Positions 1 to 11,637 are shown, counted from the stretch's first letter. The stretch is 64,000 nt of DNA from Delphinus delphis (GCF_949987515.2 NC_082688.1:101969893-102033892); one strand, 5' to 3'. Notes: generated from the sequence alone by a model not told the origin. Program-made: numbers and translations.

Positions 1-1828
1 TTGCTCCCCTGTGCTTGTCCCCTGTTCAGAGTGCCCTCCCACCTCTGCATCCCACAATCCGGCCTTTCACCCAGGCCTCAAAGCCCTACCCACTGCCTCC
101 TTCAGATTTGGTGTTCCCCGGACCTCCTAACCTTCACGCCTCTCCCTCACCATTCCTACATTTTATTACTTATCCTTTGGTTCAGTGAATCAGAAGGTTA
201 TGGTTTTGTATTCCTGTGACTCGAGAGGGACACCGCTATGGAACATGCGTTCAGTAACTGGCTGTCCTTGGCGTTGGGGTGGCGTTCTAAATTGCCAACC
301 TAATTTCTATGATGATTTAGTGCAGTTTTTTTCCCCATTAGGTTTCAGCATCTCATTCACTCCAATATGACTTTTATTTTGTTCTGTTAGATCCATCCCT
401 CCATCCGTTAGATGGATGAAGCGAGAGCCTTCAGTCTGTCTTTATCTTTGCAAGTAAAAAAAAGGAGGTGTGCTGCTGAGAAAACAGGCATGGAGTAGAC
501 AGACTTGCTTAAATATGATTGGGGAAACTGGCTTGTTGGACTTATGGTGGGGGGATTATTGTCCTTTCTGAGGGTCTGCTGGACAGATTTCGTTTCTGCT
601 GGAAGGAAACCATGTGATGGCCGTTTTGAAGCATGTTAATGACTTACAGCTTCTCTGCGTGAGAGTAGTGTTTGATCTCAGTTTGAACTGTGCACGGTGA
701 AGCTAGCTGTCTCTACTTATCTTGGTGCCACTATTGGCTATCCCTGACAGCTAGATTTTTCTACAGGGACTGAAATGCAACATGTCTGGGCTTTCTTATT
801 TCTTCAACTGTTGACTCAACCTCTAGCATCAGGTGGGCTTAAATGACCTATTGTCGGTTATCGGGTAAGAGGACCACAGACTTGGTTCTTTAAACTTCTG
901 GGCCATTAGTGCCCTGATGTGAAGTGCTGAGGGCTGCCCCACAGCCATGGAAAACTCTTTTCTTTCTCCCTTCATTTTTTTTTTCTTGTTTTCTTTTCCT
1001 TTATTATTTCTCTCATTTTGCGTGTTTTAAGATATGAAGGTGGAAAACTTTTATTTAGATGTTAAGCAAACAGTGATACATTTATCGAAATATTTCTTAA
1101 GTCTGTTCCCAAACAAGCTGTTTCTATTAAGAACAGACCCAGATTATGTTGATGATGGAACCTTTGCAAAATCATTCATTATTGTTGGGTGGGATTTGTC
1201 CTATACGTTTTTATATTGTGATAAAAGGTAGTTTGGGGGAATATTTGCTTCACTGTTAGCTTTTCGACTATTTCGCTGTGCTAGGCCCAGTTAGTCTAAG
1301 AGCATTTAACTTTGTAGATTCTCAAATGTTAGTGTAAAAACCCAAACCGGATTCTTGTGCTTTGTTAATGGACTGAGGTGTGCTGTGGGTCCCCATTCGG
1401 TTCTTCCTCACCACCGGCACCGTGTTCCATAGACTCTAGCTGGAGGGGTGGAATTTGGTCTCAGAATGATTAGTTCAGTTCCCTTTTAAAGAGAGGAACT
1501 TGATGCCTAAAGAGGTAAAGTGAATTGCTTAACATAAGTTGTTCTTACTTTTTTGGTTACATGAATGCCTTTGGCCAATCAGGTTAAACCCTTAAGGTGG
1601 CCCACTTTCTCAGAACAATGTTCTTAATTGCATAAAGTCAAATATGAAGGACTGAAAATTGAAGCCACCTGTAATTGAACTACAGCTGTCAAGATAGTTT
1701 TCAAAAATTTGTGATATTGTAATATATGTGCTTCTTTATTAATGCATAATAACTACCCTACTTTTGAATTAGTGATGAGCATATACAATTTTTCAAGATA
1801 TCTGTAGTAACCATAATATAGGAAAATG
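1..1828. other. unique-looking intron, no feature
   Basis: Mixed-composition sequence with no recognisable SINE, L1 or LTR. Two short open frames near the left edge and one at 1034-1231 resemble no protein I know and have no splice or promoter context. A poly-T-rich stretch lies around 970-1000. I see nothing functional to name here. Confidence 0.5.
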
Positions 1829-1839
1829 CCTGTGATTTC

Positions 1840-2771
1840 TTTAATAAATTTTTTATTGGAGTAGAGTTGATTTACAATATTGAGTTAGTTTCAGGTGCAC
1901 AGTAAAGTGAATCATCTATACCTATACATATATCCATTCTTTTTCAGATTCTTGTCCCATATAGGTTATTACAGAATACCGAATAGAGTTCCCTGTGCTA
2001 TACAGTAGGTCCTTGTTAGTTATCTATTTTATATATAGTAGTGTGTATTTGTTAATCCCAATCTCCTAATATATCACTTCCCCCTCAACGTTTCCCTTTT
2101 GATAACCATAAGTTTGATTTTAAGATCTGTGAGTCTGTTTTTGTCTTGTAAAAAAGTTCATTTGTATCATTTTTTATTAGATTCCACATATAAGTGATAT
2201 CATATGATATTTGTCTTTGTCTGACTTACTTCACTTAGTATGATAATCTCTGTGTCCATCCATGTTGCTGCAAATGGCATTACTTCATTCTTTTTTATGG
2301 CGGAGTAATATCCCATTGTGTGTATATTCTACATCTTCTTTATCCATTCCTCTGTCGATGGACATTTAGGTTGCTTCCATGTCTCGGCTGTTGTAAATAG
2401 TGCTGCAATGAACATTCGGGTGCACGTATCTTTTCAAATTACTGTTTTCTCCAGATATATGCCCAAGAGTGGGATTGCTGAATCATATGGTAGTTCTATA
2501 TGTAGTTTTTAAAGGAACCTCCATACTCTTCTCCGTAATGTTTGTACCAGTTTACATTCCCACCAACAGTGGAGGAGAGTTTAATTTATTTTTTAATTGA
2601 AGTACAGTTGATTTACAGTGGTGTTAGTTTCAGGTGTATAGCAAAGTTATACGTATATATATCTTTTCTTTTTCAGATTCTTTTCCATTACAGCTTATTA
2701 CAAGATATTGAATATAGTTCTCTGTGCTCTACAGTAGGCCCTTGTCGGTTATCTATTTTATATATAAGACA
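1840..2771 (-). mobile_element. Composite L1 insertion (two L1 3' ends, 11-bp TSD)
   Basis: On the minus strand this is a 5'-truncated L1. 1840-2580 carries the antisense 3' UTR and the end of ORF2 (typical strings: ttggagtagagttgattt, ccattcctctgtcgatgg, ccatactcttctcc). 2583-2766 is a second L1 3' end in the same orientation (gaagtacagttgatttacag). The 11-bp duplication cctgtgatttc lies at 1829-1839 and 2772-2782, outside both pieces, which suggests they entered as one transcript. ORF2 is heavily broken. See findings. Confidence 0.75.
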
Positions 2772-3084
2772 CCTGTGATTTCAATTGAGGCCAGCATCAG
2801 CAGTAACACCTGTGGTTTATTGCCTTTGGTCATCATTGAAGTAAATGCTGAGTGTCAGAAAACAGAGATGTAGCTTTTTTTCCCTTTTCAAGTCCATGGA
2901 TCCTCTGAATTTGAACACAGATTAAGAATCCTTGGCTATGAAGATCACACAGCTAGTTAGTTACAGAACCAGTTAGTAACATGACCAAGCTAGATATTAT
3001 ACAATTGTAATGAATTGAAGAAGTCCTTGCCCTAATACATTCATGTTTTAACAACATTGAGGCTGAGAATAAAAGGAATAGAGA

Positions 3085-3735
3085 ATTAATATTTATTAGG
3101 CATTTACCTCATGAAAGGCACTGTTCTGAGCCCTTTATTTCAGTCTGTCCCAGGTACATGTGGGGCTCTTGGAGACACTTTCGGGTGGCCCATGAGGTTA
3201 AAACTTTTTTGGTAACAATACTAAGATGTTATTGGCCTGTCTTTACTCTGTTCTGGTATGAGTATACAGTATAGTTTCCCAGAGGCTACATTGAGTGTGA
3301 TACTGGGACAGATAGAATGCAGAAGCAGGTATGAGAATCCAAAGGGCTTTTGTGAAGCCAGACATCAAAGAGATTTACAAATATGCAAAGCAATGCTGCT
3401 CTTCTAAGTGTTTTTGTTTGGAAAAGTAGTTTGATCTAAAATATATATATTGCTAGCATGTATTGGGGTTTATTATGGTTACTTTAATTAACGAATAAGT
3501 ATTTTTAAAATTTCTCGATTGAATTTCTATTATGATAAATAGTGACAGATATAACCCACATAAAAACTCTTTGGAATTCTCAATAACTTTTCAGAGTGTT
3601 AAAGGGGTTCTGAGACTCAAAACTTTCAACACTGCTGCTTTACACATTATTTCATTAAATCATTGTGATAATGCTGTAATTCTCATATATTGTCTCCTTT
3701 CCAGATAAGAAAACTAAGGTTCATACAGGATAAAT
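3085..3735 (+). repeat. MIR SINE remnant, apparently split
   Basis: 3085-3141 resembles the middle of MIR (ggcactgttctgagcccttt). 3638-3735 resembles the continuation (gctttacacattatttcatt, then ccagataagaaaactaaggt). About 500 bp between them (3142-3637) contains no repeat I can name with confidence, though its end (ggggttctgagactcaaaac) resembles the edge of an old transposon. Confidence 0.45.
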
Positions 3736-3840
3736 TTTTCATCCATATGCATATAATCTCACTCCTAAGCCCCAAATCAACTCCATATGTGTTTCCCAAA
3801 CTTCTTGTTCATCTGTCACTTTGATCTCTGCCATGTCCAG

Positions 3841-4242
3841 TGTTGACGTGAAACAAATAGACTGCCAGTTAGTTCTCCAGCAAAAAATGGATTTATTCAG
3901 AATCAGCAAAGAATTGCAATTCAGGGTTTGCAACCCTCAGTGCGTCTGCAAGCCACATGCACATCCCTGCAACCAGGAGAGGGGAACTCTTTTATAGAGG
4001 GGAAAAGGAAGTTGGGAGGGCTGTAGTAAACAAAGAGTCCATTGGAGGAATTGAGTGTTTGAGGTACAGTGGCTTTTCATTGGCTGAGTTGTGACAGGCT
4101 CCCACTGGCTGAGCTCTTGCCGGGCAAGAAGGGGAAGTCTTTCTTCCTGTTGGGCTCTGCTATCCTGTAGGGTGCCACGGCTTCCACTTCTGGCCTCCTG
4201 ACTATTTTAATTGATGTTTCTGTTTCTGTATTAATTTTTACA
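3841..4242 (-). mobile_element. Candidate solo LTR (endogenous retrovirus, class I-like)
   Basis: A 402-bp unit that starts TG and ends CA on the plus strand, flanked by a 4-bp direct repeat ccag (3837-3840 and 4243-4246). Read on the minus strand it has a TATA-like element (reverse of ctcttttatagagg, near 3990) and a polyadenylation-like signal (reverse of ggatttattcag, near 3890), spaced as in an LTR. No gag, pol or env reading frame adjoins it, so it is a solo LTR if real. Family not assigned. Confidence 0.55.
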
Positions 4243-4485
4243 CCAGGTACTCTTGTGTAGCTGCTTCATGCCTATTGCCTTACCCATTTGCCTTCTCTTT
4301 TTTTGTTGTTGTTAGTTCGTAAGTATTAGAGCTTAATTTCTTTATCTTTTTTAAGATAAAAATAAATATAAGTAAAAGTTCTGATACTTTATTCTTGAGT
4401 CCCAAAGGACTATCTTATATACTCACTTTTGGAGGCTTACTTTTGAAGGAACCATCTCTTTCTTCCCCATTGAATTTATTATTTT

Positions 4486-4844
4486 TTTAATTTTTATTTT
4501 ATATTGGAGTATAGTTGATTTACCATGTTGTGTTAGTTTCAGGTGTACAGCAAAGTGATTCAGTTATACATATACATATATCCTTTCTTTTTAGGTTATT
4601 TCAGGTTATTTTCCTGAAAATTGTTACAGGTTGTTACAGAATGTTGAGTACAGTTCTCTGTGGTATGCAGTAGGTCCTTGTTGATTATCTATTTTATATA
4701 AAGCAGTGTGTTTATGTTAATCCCAAAGTCCTAATTTATCCATCCCCCTCTACCTTTCCTCTTTGGTTACCATAAGTTTGTTTTCTAAGTCTGTTTTGAA
4801 AATAAGTTCATTTGTATCATTTTTTTAGGTTACACATATAAGTG
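4486..4844 (-). mobile_element. L1 3' end, 5'-truncated
   Basis: Antisense L1 3' UTR (ttggagtatagttgattt, cagcaaagtgattcagttat, cagtaggtccttgttgatta). Near-perfect 14-bp duplications (gaatttattatttt at 4472-4485, gaatttgttatttt at 4845-4858) mark the insertion. No coding capacity. Confidence 0.85.
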
Positions 4845-4882
4845 GAATTTGTTATTTTCTACTTAATATTTTATGTTGCCTG

Positions 4883-5090
4883 TTTTTTTTTTTTTTTTGT
4901 GGTCCGCGGGCCTCTCACTGCTGTGGCCTCTTCCGTTGCGGAGCACAGGCTCCGGACGCGCAGGCTCAGCGGCCAGGGCTCACGGGCCCAGCCGCTCCGC
5001 GGCGTGTGGGATCTTCCCGGACGGGGGCACGAACCCGTGTTTCCTGCATCGGCAGGCGGACTCTCAACCACTACGCCACCAGGGAAGCCC
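4883..5090 (-). mobile_element. CHR-type SINE, ~200-bp form
   Basis: Poly(T) at 4883-4898, then the antisense SINE body ending at gggaagccc. TSD tgcctgttttttt at 4877-4889 and 5091-5103. The element follows an L1 fragment closely. Carries the A-box/B-box region of a tRNA(Glu)-derived promoter. Confidence 0.95.
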
Positions 5091-5317
5091 TGCCTGTTTT
5101 TTTATTTTTACTTAAAACAGTGATTGAAAAAGAAAACCTTACATTCCTGCCATTAAAGGGGAACCAGCATCACTTGCTCCAGAAAGTGGCAACCTTAAAA
5201 ATAAAGGCAACAAAAATAAAATAGCAGTATATTGGATTCTGGCTCCATGCTGTTGGCCATCAAACCGTTTTCTCCATTAAAGAGGGAGGAGGCTGGTGCC
5301 CAACTTTCTCTTCGATA

Positions 5318-5980
5318 TACTGTGGATTCTCGTTATTTGTGGTAGTTAATGTTCTGTAAAGTCCCCAAGAACACTGACTTAGCTAATATGTTACCATTGC
5401 TCCTAGGGGTAATACAAGGTCAGGTTCCTGTGAGCCTCTGGTCACGTTTTCATCAGCTGATCAACATATAACCATATGTCATGTGTGTTTCTGTTTAAGG
5501 TTTAAAGACCTTAAACAGAAGGTTTACATCGCTGATGCACTAACATTGAACTCACGGGCCCACGCCCTATATGTAAACTCAAGCCTGAAGGAAGCTTATC
5601 TAACACCTGCATTTTCTCTGTAAGGTAAATCACAGCCTTTTTGGGCTTGGGAACACGACACAGCACTTCAGCACTATGCTTGGGGGCCATTTAAATAGCA
5701 AAATCATTAACAGAAAGCACAAAATAAGAAAAACATGGCACTAAAGTTAAGACCATGCGAAGGACTCTGGTTTACAGTGTGAGAACTGAAACAAAAAGGC
5801 AGTGTCCCCTTGTCCAACCTCAGATGGGAACTTGCATGTCACATTTTGCCCCTCTGCACATGACTGGGAATGACCTTGAAAGTACCAGGATGTTGATTTG
5901 GGGGTTAAGTAAATTTTAGCGAGTGGGAGAATTCACAAATAGCATAGAATCTGCGAATAATGAGGATCAACCTGTAGTTA
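5318..5980. mobile_element. Old DNA-transposon-like element with inverted ends
   Basis: The left end (actgtggattctcgttattt) and the reverse complement of the right end (acaggttgatcctcattatt) form an imperfect terminal inverted repeat. The interior has no transposase frame. A strong hairpin (arms of about 13 bp, loop 6) lies at 5489-5520 inside it. Family not identified. Confidence 0.5.
5489..5520. repeat. Perfect short hairpin
   Basis: ctgtttaaggt and accttaaacag pair across a 6-nt loop (ttaaag). Two more base pairs extend the stem outward. It sits inside the DNA-transposon-like element. Confidence 0.8.
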
Positions 5981-6090
5981 GGTAAAAAAGAATTAAAAAT
6001 GGAATAACATTCCTGTATTATTCAGGTGTCTGTTGGAATAACCCCTCCTTAGAGCTTTCTGAGGACCCCAGCTAAAGACACTACTGTCTT

Positions 6091-6298
6091 GGGCTTCCCT
6101 GGTGGCGCAGTGGTTGAGAGTCCGCCTGCCGATGCAGGGGACACGGGTTCGTGCCCCGGTCCGGGAAGATCCCACATGCCGTGGAGCGGCTGGGCCCGTG
6201 AGCCATGGCCGCTGAGCCTGTGCGTCCGGAGCCTGTGCTCCGCAACGGGAAAGGCCACAACAGTGAGAGGCCTGCGTACCGCAAAAAAAAAAAAAAAA
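6091..6298 (+). mobile_element. CHR-type SINE, ~200-bp form
   Basis: Head gggcttccctggtggcgcag, box-B-like gggttcgtgcc, poly(A) at 6283-6298. The flanks aagacactactgtctt (before) and aagacacttactgtctt (after) are the target-site duplication with one inserted base. Confidence 0.95.
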
Positions 6299-6299
6299 G

Positions 6300-6500
6300 A
6301 CACTTACTGTCTTTATGTCTCTCCTTTTCCCTAATTGTCCTATTTGTTTATTTGTTTGTGTTTACTGTCTGTCTCCCATACTGGAATATAGAGTTATGAG
6401 GACAGGAACTTTATCCTTTTCATTAGTGCTCCCCCCGCTCCCAGGATGGCACCTGGCACGTGGTCAGCACTCAGTAAATAAATGATGAAGGAATAAATGA
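6300..6500 (+). repeat. L2 3' end-like remnant
   Basis: Typical L2 3' end signature: ggacaggaactttatc, then ggcacctggcacgtgg and cactcagtaaataaatga. Ancient, diverged, non-coding. Confidence 0.55.
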
Positions 6501-6616
6501 ATGCCGTTATCTACCTAAATTTGTCTTGTGTGCCGGAAGAGGAAATTTTCCCCCACGTTATGGAAAATTTTGCCCTACGTGCACTTCCAATGAGATACAG
6601 TCAAAAGCAGTAAGAA

Positions 6617-6949
6617 GGATTTCCCTGGTGGTGCAGTGGTGAAGAATCCGCCTGCCAATGCAGGGGACACGGGTTCGATCCCTGGTCCGGGAGACTCCCA
6701 CATGCTGTGGAGCAACTAAGCCTGTGCGCCACAACTACTGAGCCTGCGCTCTAGAGCCTGCGAGCCACAGCTACTGAATCCTGTGCGCTTAGAGCCTGTG
6801 CTCCGCCAACAAGAAAAGCCACTGCAATGAGAAGCCCGTGCACTGCAACAAAGAGTAGCCCCTGCTCGTCACAACAAAGACCGTGCAAAGCAGCAAAGAC
6901 CCAACACAGCCCAAAATAAATAAATAAATAAATAAAAATTTAAAAAAAT
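6617..6949 (+). mobile_element. CHR-type SINE, long form
   Basis: Head ttccctggtggtgcagtgg, box-B-like gggttcgatccc, a long tail of repeated 'cctgcgctctagagcctg' type motifs, then a (TAAA)n tail near 6917-6938. Flanks gcagtaagaa (6607-6616) and gcaataagaa (6950-6959) are a slightly diverged TSD. Confidence 0.9.
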
Positions 6950-6959
6950 GCAATAAGAA

Positions 6960-8227
6960 AAGGAACATTTAAAGAATAGATAAAAGAGATTTAATAACTG
7001 TTTAAGCAAAGGATTGTGTGAGCATCGTGGGGTGGGAAAGGAATTGAAATCCTGAATAATGCATTCTTGGGAAGGGAACAATGGTAATTTGCTGCTGTTC
7101 CTTTTTATTTCTTCATTATTTGTGGAGGCTTCCTGGAGGAAGATGTGTTGTAGGATTGGCTAAATGGAAAGAAAAGGCTTGACCACGGTGGTGAATAGGG
7201 TTTAGGCAGTTCTGACTCATTGGATTAGTTCGTTGAGCACGAGTTTGAAAGGAACAGTGCAATCTAATGGAAGAAACAAGGCATTTAAATTCATCCGTTA
7301 CTTCCCATTACCCAAAAGGAGTTGAGATGCCTTACGATAAGCACATCTATACTGTATGCAGGGTAATTAAACAAAAAATATGAGATCACAAGTAACGTGG
7401 AGAAGAAAAGTAATTTAGAGTACTGGTGAGGGGCTTTGAAGCAAAGGTAGTAGTTACTCAAAATTTACAGAAGGCTTTTTGTAGTGGTCCTATCTGCCTA
7501 CATGTTAGCTGCAACTTAATTTGTGCTTTCTCCTCATCTAAATTTTCAGAAACAAACCAGTGGGGTTTCAGGGTAAGGACTCAAATCTCATTACAATGAT
7601 TTTTTTCCATAAAGGAAAAATTTTCCAACTTCTAGTTTTTTCTCCAGCAATACCCAATATAATAACACAATGACTTTATACATATAAAATATTTTAGTAC
7701 TGTCAAAAGAATAAGAAGAGGAATATGGGTCAAAATCTCTTATAACTCATTTCAGTTCTTCAAAATGAGTTGTAATAGAATTATAATAGAATTTGACCCC
7801 TATCTATGGGCCACAAACTTGAGTATGGTCACATAGTTTGTTTTTCACTAAATATTTAAAAGGAGGGAAAAATAGTTTTCTCCCTCACCAAATAGGTAAA
7901 ATCACCTATGAAATGTCCGCTGTGTGTGGACATTAAAGGCTATGATAAATCCTTTGGGAGTCCTTTAACCTTGGTTTATAAGTATTAACTTCCAGCATAC
8001 CTCAGGAATAATAGGGTTTTAGTTTTAAGCTTAAAAAAGTGCTTTTGAGATCAGGCTAAGAAATGCTTTTGAGGCAGAGATTTGGGTGAGCAAAAGCAGA
8101 GGATGCTTGCGTTAATTTAATTTTTCCAAGTGATGTCCAGGTCACGTCTTCTCAGAGCCTGGGCTGGCCATCAGCTCACTCAGACGATCGTCCGAATTGC
8201 TGGCAGCCAGTACCTAAGCAAGAGGCA
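6960..8227. other. AT-rich intron without clear repeats
   Basis: No recognisable gene or young repeat in about 1.3 kb. It contains mirrored runs around 7735-7790 (tcataacttattt-like motifs in both orientations) but no transposon ends. I see nothing to annotate functionally. Confidence 0.4.
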
Positions 8228-8240
8228 AAAGTAATCTTTG

Positions 8241-8444
8241 GGGCTTCCCTGGTGGCGCAGTGTTTGGGGGTCCGCCTGCCGATGCAGGGGACACGGGTTC
8301 GTGCCCCGGTCCGGGAAGATCCCACATGCCGCGGAGCGGCTGGGCCCGTGAGCCACGGCCGCTGAGCCTGCGCGTCCGGAGCCTGTGCTCCGCCACGGGA
8401 GAGGCCACAACAGTGAGAGACCCGCGTACCGCAACAACAACAAA
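8241..8444 (+). mobile_element. CHR-type SINE, ~200-bp form
   Basis: Starts gggcttccctggtggcgcag. The tail is an impure gcaacaacaacaaaaaa. TSD aaagtaatctttg (8228-8240) and aaagtgatctttg (8445-8457), one mismatch. It lies tail-to-tail with the inverted SINE at 8606. Confidence 0.95.
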
Positions 8445-8605
8445 AAAGTGATCTTTGTCTTTTCACAAACCTCCGTGCCATCGCAAAGCTGCTGTTGTTC
8501 AGATGCGTCCACCTTTCTGAGTTGTGCCGTTTTCTCTTACATTTCCATGCTCCCCAAGGGACTGGAAGATGCCCAAGACGCCCTCTAAGAATCTTGGTTG
8601 TCTAC

Positions 8606-8813
8606 TTTTTTTTTTTTTTTGCGGTACACGGGCCTCTCACTGTTGTGGCCTCTCCCATTGCGGACCACAGGCTCCGGACGCGCAGGCTCAACGGCCGTGA
8701 CTCACGGGCCCAGCCACTCCGCGGCATGTGGGATCCTCCCGGACCGGGGCACGAACCCATGGTCCCCTGCATCGGCAGGCGGACTCTAAACCACTGCGCC
8801 ATCAGGGAAGCCC
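8606..8813 (-). mobile_element. CHR-type SINE, ~200-bp form
   Basis: Poly(T) 8606-8620, then antisense body to agggaagccc. Short flanking repeat ctactttt on both sides. In inverted orientation to the SINE at 8241-8444 with about 160 bp between. Confidence 0.95.
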
Positions 8814-8854
8814 CTACTTTTCGTCTTTTAAAACAACTTGATACTGTACAGTCA

Positions 8855-9008
8855 GGGAACCATACTCAATATCTTGTAATAGCCTATAATGGAAGATAAT
8901 GTAAAAAAAAAAAAGGATATATATACGTATAACTGAATCAGTTTACTGTGCAGCTGAAACTAACACAACATTGTAAATCAACTGTATTTCAATTAAAAAA
9001 AAACCAAA
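8855..9008 (+). mobile_element. L1 3' end fragment (sense)
   Basis: Sense strand L1 3' end: ataatggaagataatgt, aactgaatcagtttactgtg, ctgaaactaacacaacattg, then an A-rich tail near 8994-9003. Non-coding. Confidence 0.8.
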
Positions 9009-9582
9009 AACTCGAGGGAAGGAAATTGCAGCAGAGATTGACTCCCTCTTGCAAATAACTCTTTGCTGACTCACCCAAGGTGAATGCATCCCCCCGACTG
9101 TTTTGTTACCTGTGTACCTGGGGCAGGATGCGTTGTCTTTTATTTGTACTTTCTGTGAGCCTGGAACTAGAGGGCTGTCACTCCCCAGCCTTCCTGCCAC
9201 AGACCAGTTATAAGAATAAGTCATAGAAATCTAACTTGTTTGCCCTTTTGTGTCTAGAATCATAAAAGATTAAGAGCTAGATTCTCTATGTATCACCTCT
9301 TGGCTAACACTTTATTTTATTGGAAAAGTATGCCCCAGAGGCATAAAATGACTTCAGCAAAATCCCAGAGCTCGTAGCAAATGTCTTGCTTGTCTTAACT
9401 TGTCTTCTAGCTGCTTCCTTTTTCTTCATAACTCTGGAGAAAGTAAGTTTCTTTATCATGTCTACATGAGGTTCTTAAGAATAAGTTCTCTCCACACAGG
9501 AGGAAGGCTGTGTCATCCCTGGGTTTTTTCCAGGTGGAGGTTTTGTTATAAACAAGATCCAGCTATTAAATCATCTCCCCCT
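9009..9582. other. intron, nothing recognised
   Basis: About 570 bp with no repeat or gene signature that I recognise. Confidence 0.4.
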
Positions 9583-10567
9583 GTTTTTTCTGAGATATAA
9601 GTGACATATAATATTCTGTTTGTTTCAGGTGTACAGTATCATTTTTTGATATTTGTTTATATTGTGAAATGATCACACAGTAACTCTGGTTAGCATCAAT
9701 CACCCCACAGAGTTACAAATTACTTCCTTTTTTTTCATGAGAACTTAAAAATTCTACTCTCTTAGTAGCTATTATTAACTGTAGTCAGCATGCTGTACAT
9801 CACATTCCCAGGACTTATTTATCTTATAACTGGAAGTTTGTACCTTTTGACCACATTCACCAATCTCTCCTCCCCCAACCCCGCGTCCACCTGGCAACCA
9901 CCAGTCTGTTCTCTGTATTTATGTTGTTGTGGTTTTTAGATTCCACATATGAGTAATATTATAGAGTATTTGTCTTTCATTCTCTGACTTATTTCACTAA
10001 GCACAGCGACCTCAAGGTCCACTGATGTCATTGCAAATGGCAGGATTTCCTTGTATTTTATGGTTATTCCATATTTTTGTGTTAGTGTTTTTGTTTCCTT
10101 CAGGTAGATGCCCAGAAGCGGAATTGCTAGATCATATGATAGTTCTGTTTTCGATTTTTTTGAGAAACCTCCATACTGTTCTCCATAGCGGCTGCACCAA
10201 TTTACATTCCCACCAGCAGTGCACAGGGGCTCTCTTTTCTCCACTCTCGCCAGTGATCGTTATCTCTTGTCTTTTTGATAGGCCATTCTGACAGATGTGA
10301 GGTGAGATCTCATTGTGGTTTTGATTTGCATTTCCCTGATGATTAGTGATGTCGAGCATCTTTTGGCCATCTGTATGTCTTTGAAAAAATGTCTATTCAG
10401 ATCCTCTGCCCATTTTTCGATTGGATTATTTGTTTTTTTTTGTTTTTGATATTGAATGAGTTCTTTACCTATTTTGGACATTAACCCCTTATCAGATGTA
10501 TGATTTATGAATATTTTCTTCCTTTCGGTTGGTTGCCTTTTCATTTTGTTGACGGTTTCTTTTGCCA
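9583..10567 (-). mobile_element. Older L1 fragment, ORF2 3' part and 3' UTR
   Basis: Antisense L1 of an older (L1M-type) subfamily: ggcaaccaccagtctgttct, cctccatactgttctccata, gtggttttgatttgcatttc, ttggattatttg. Minus-strand open segments at 9936-10244 and 10260 onward are decayed ORF2 (reverse transcriptase C-terminal region). They overlap in different frames, so the gene is broken. Confidence 0.85.
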
Positions 10568-11196
10568 AGCACCTTCCCCTTTTGAAGCGTTCTGGAAAGG
10601 GAGTGTGTTCAGAGGTCTGAGGCTGCAAAGTGGAAGTCATGCTGTGCGTTCTGTGGTGGTCACAATGTCTCAGGCCGGCAGCGGGCCCCATGTCTTTGGT
10701 CCTCAGCACTGTGGTGTTGACATTGATGTCAGTCACAAAATCAATAAGTAGTGTGACATTCTCATGATGTTACAGGCATGTTTGAGAACAGGTGTTACTG
10801 TGGTTTACAAGGTGCTGATGGGCGAAGGGAGAATTGTGTATTGATCATAAAGGATTATAATTATAGTGCTGACCTGGAAGTGAAAGCCCATTGGCGTTCT
10901 TTTAGACTTGTGTTTTGAACAAAATGATGATGCTTTATTCTGAACACTTGCCCTGGGAGCAGGTTGGGTAAGGCTCCTTGGCCTGACTGCCCTGAGCTTT
11001 GAGCTTCCTTCAGACCAGGTGCAGATAGCAGGTGCCCTTGCTCTTTACTGTGTTAAGCAGAGGAGCCTGTGCCTCAGAGCATGACAGCATGATTCACTTT
11101 GGTTAGTTTCCATTTCTTAGGTCCTGAGGCACAGTGTCTGTGAATTACATGGTTATATACATATTTTTCAGTCAATGGATACTAGAAGCATAGTTA
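10568..11196. other. unique-looking intron
   Basis: About 630 bp of moderate GC sequence following the L1 break point. No splice-flanked open exon or named repeat seen. Confidence 0.4.
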
Positions 11197-11214
11197 AACA
11201 TTTATTGTTTTTTT

Positions 11215-11550
11215 CAAATAAATTTGTTTATTTTATTTATTTATTTGGCTGCGTTGGGTCTTTGTTGCTGTGCGTGGGCTTTCTCTAGTTGTGGCGAGCC
11301 AGGGCTACTCTTTGTTGCAGTGCGTGGGCTTCTCATTGCGGCTTCTCTTGTTGTGGAGCACGGGCTCTAGGTGCACGGGCTTCAGTAGTTGTGGCACATG
11401 GACTAAGTAGTTGTGGCGTGCAGTCTCAGTAGCTGTGGCTCACGGGCTTAGCTGCTCTGCGGCATGTGGGATCTTCCTGGACCAGGGATCAAACCCGTGT
11501 CCCCTGCATTGGCAGGCGGATTCTTAACCACTGCGCCACCAGGGAAGCCC
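11215..11550 (-). mobile_element. CHR-type SINE, long form
   Basis: (TTTA)n start, then antisense tail ggctgcgttgggtctttgtt and end at gccaccagggaagccc. The flanks acatttattg (near 11198) and acatttatta (near 11551) look like the TSD. Confidence 0.9.
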
Positions 11551-11637
11551 ACATTTATTATTGGTTTTTAAAAAGGGATCCTAAGGCTCAAAAATGTTGG
11601 GAACTTTGGTATAATTGAAGTTCTAATGTGCTGGGTC

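Noticed and set aside
1..370. Coding exon at the left edge from two short frames
   Set aside because: Frames of 61-72 codons overlap in different registers with no recognisable protein or splice context.
8495..8899. 134-codon plus-strand frame
   Set aside because: Most of it is translated antisense SINE; similar peptides recur at every SINE copy in the window.
10260..10736. 158-codon minus-strand frame with reverse transcriptase-like residues
   Set aside because: It is a decayed L1 ORF2 piece joined by chance to unique sequence; the frame differs from the neighbouring ORF2 piece.
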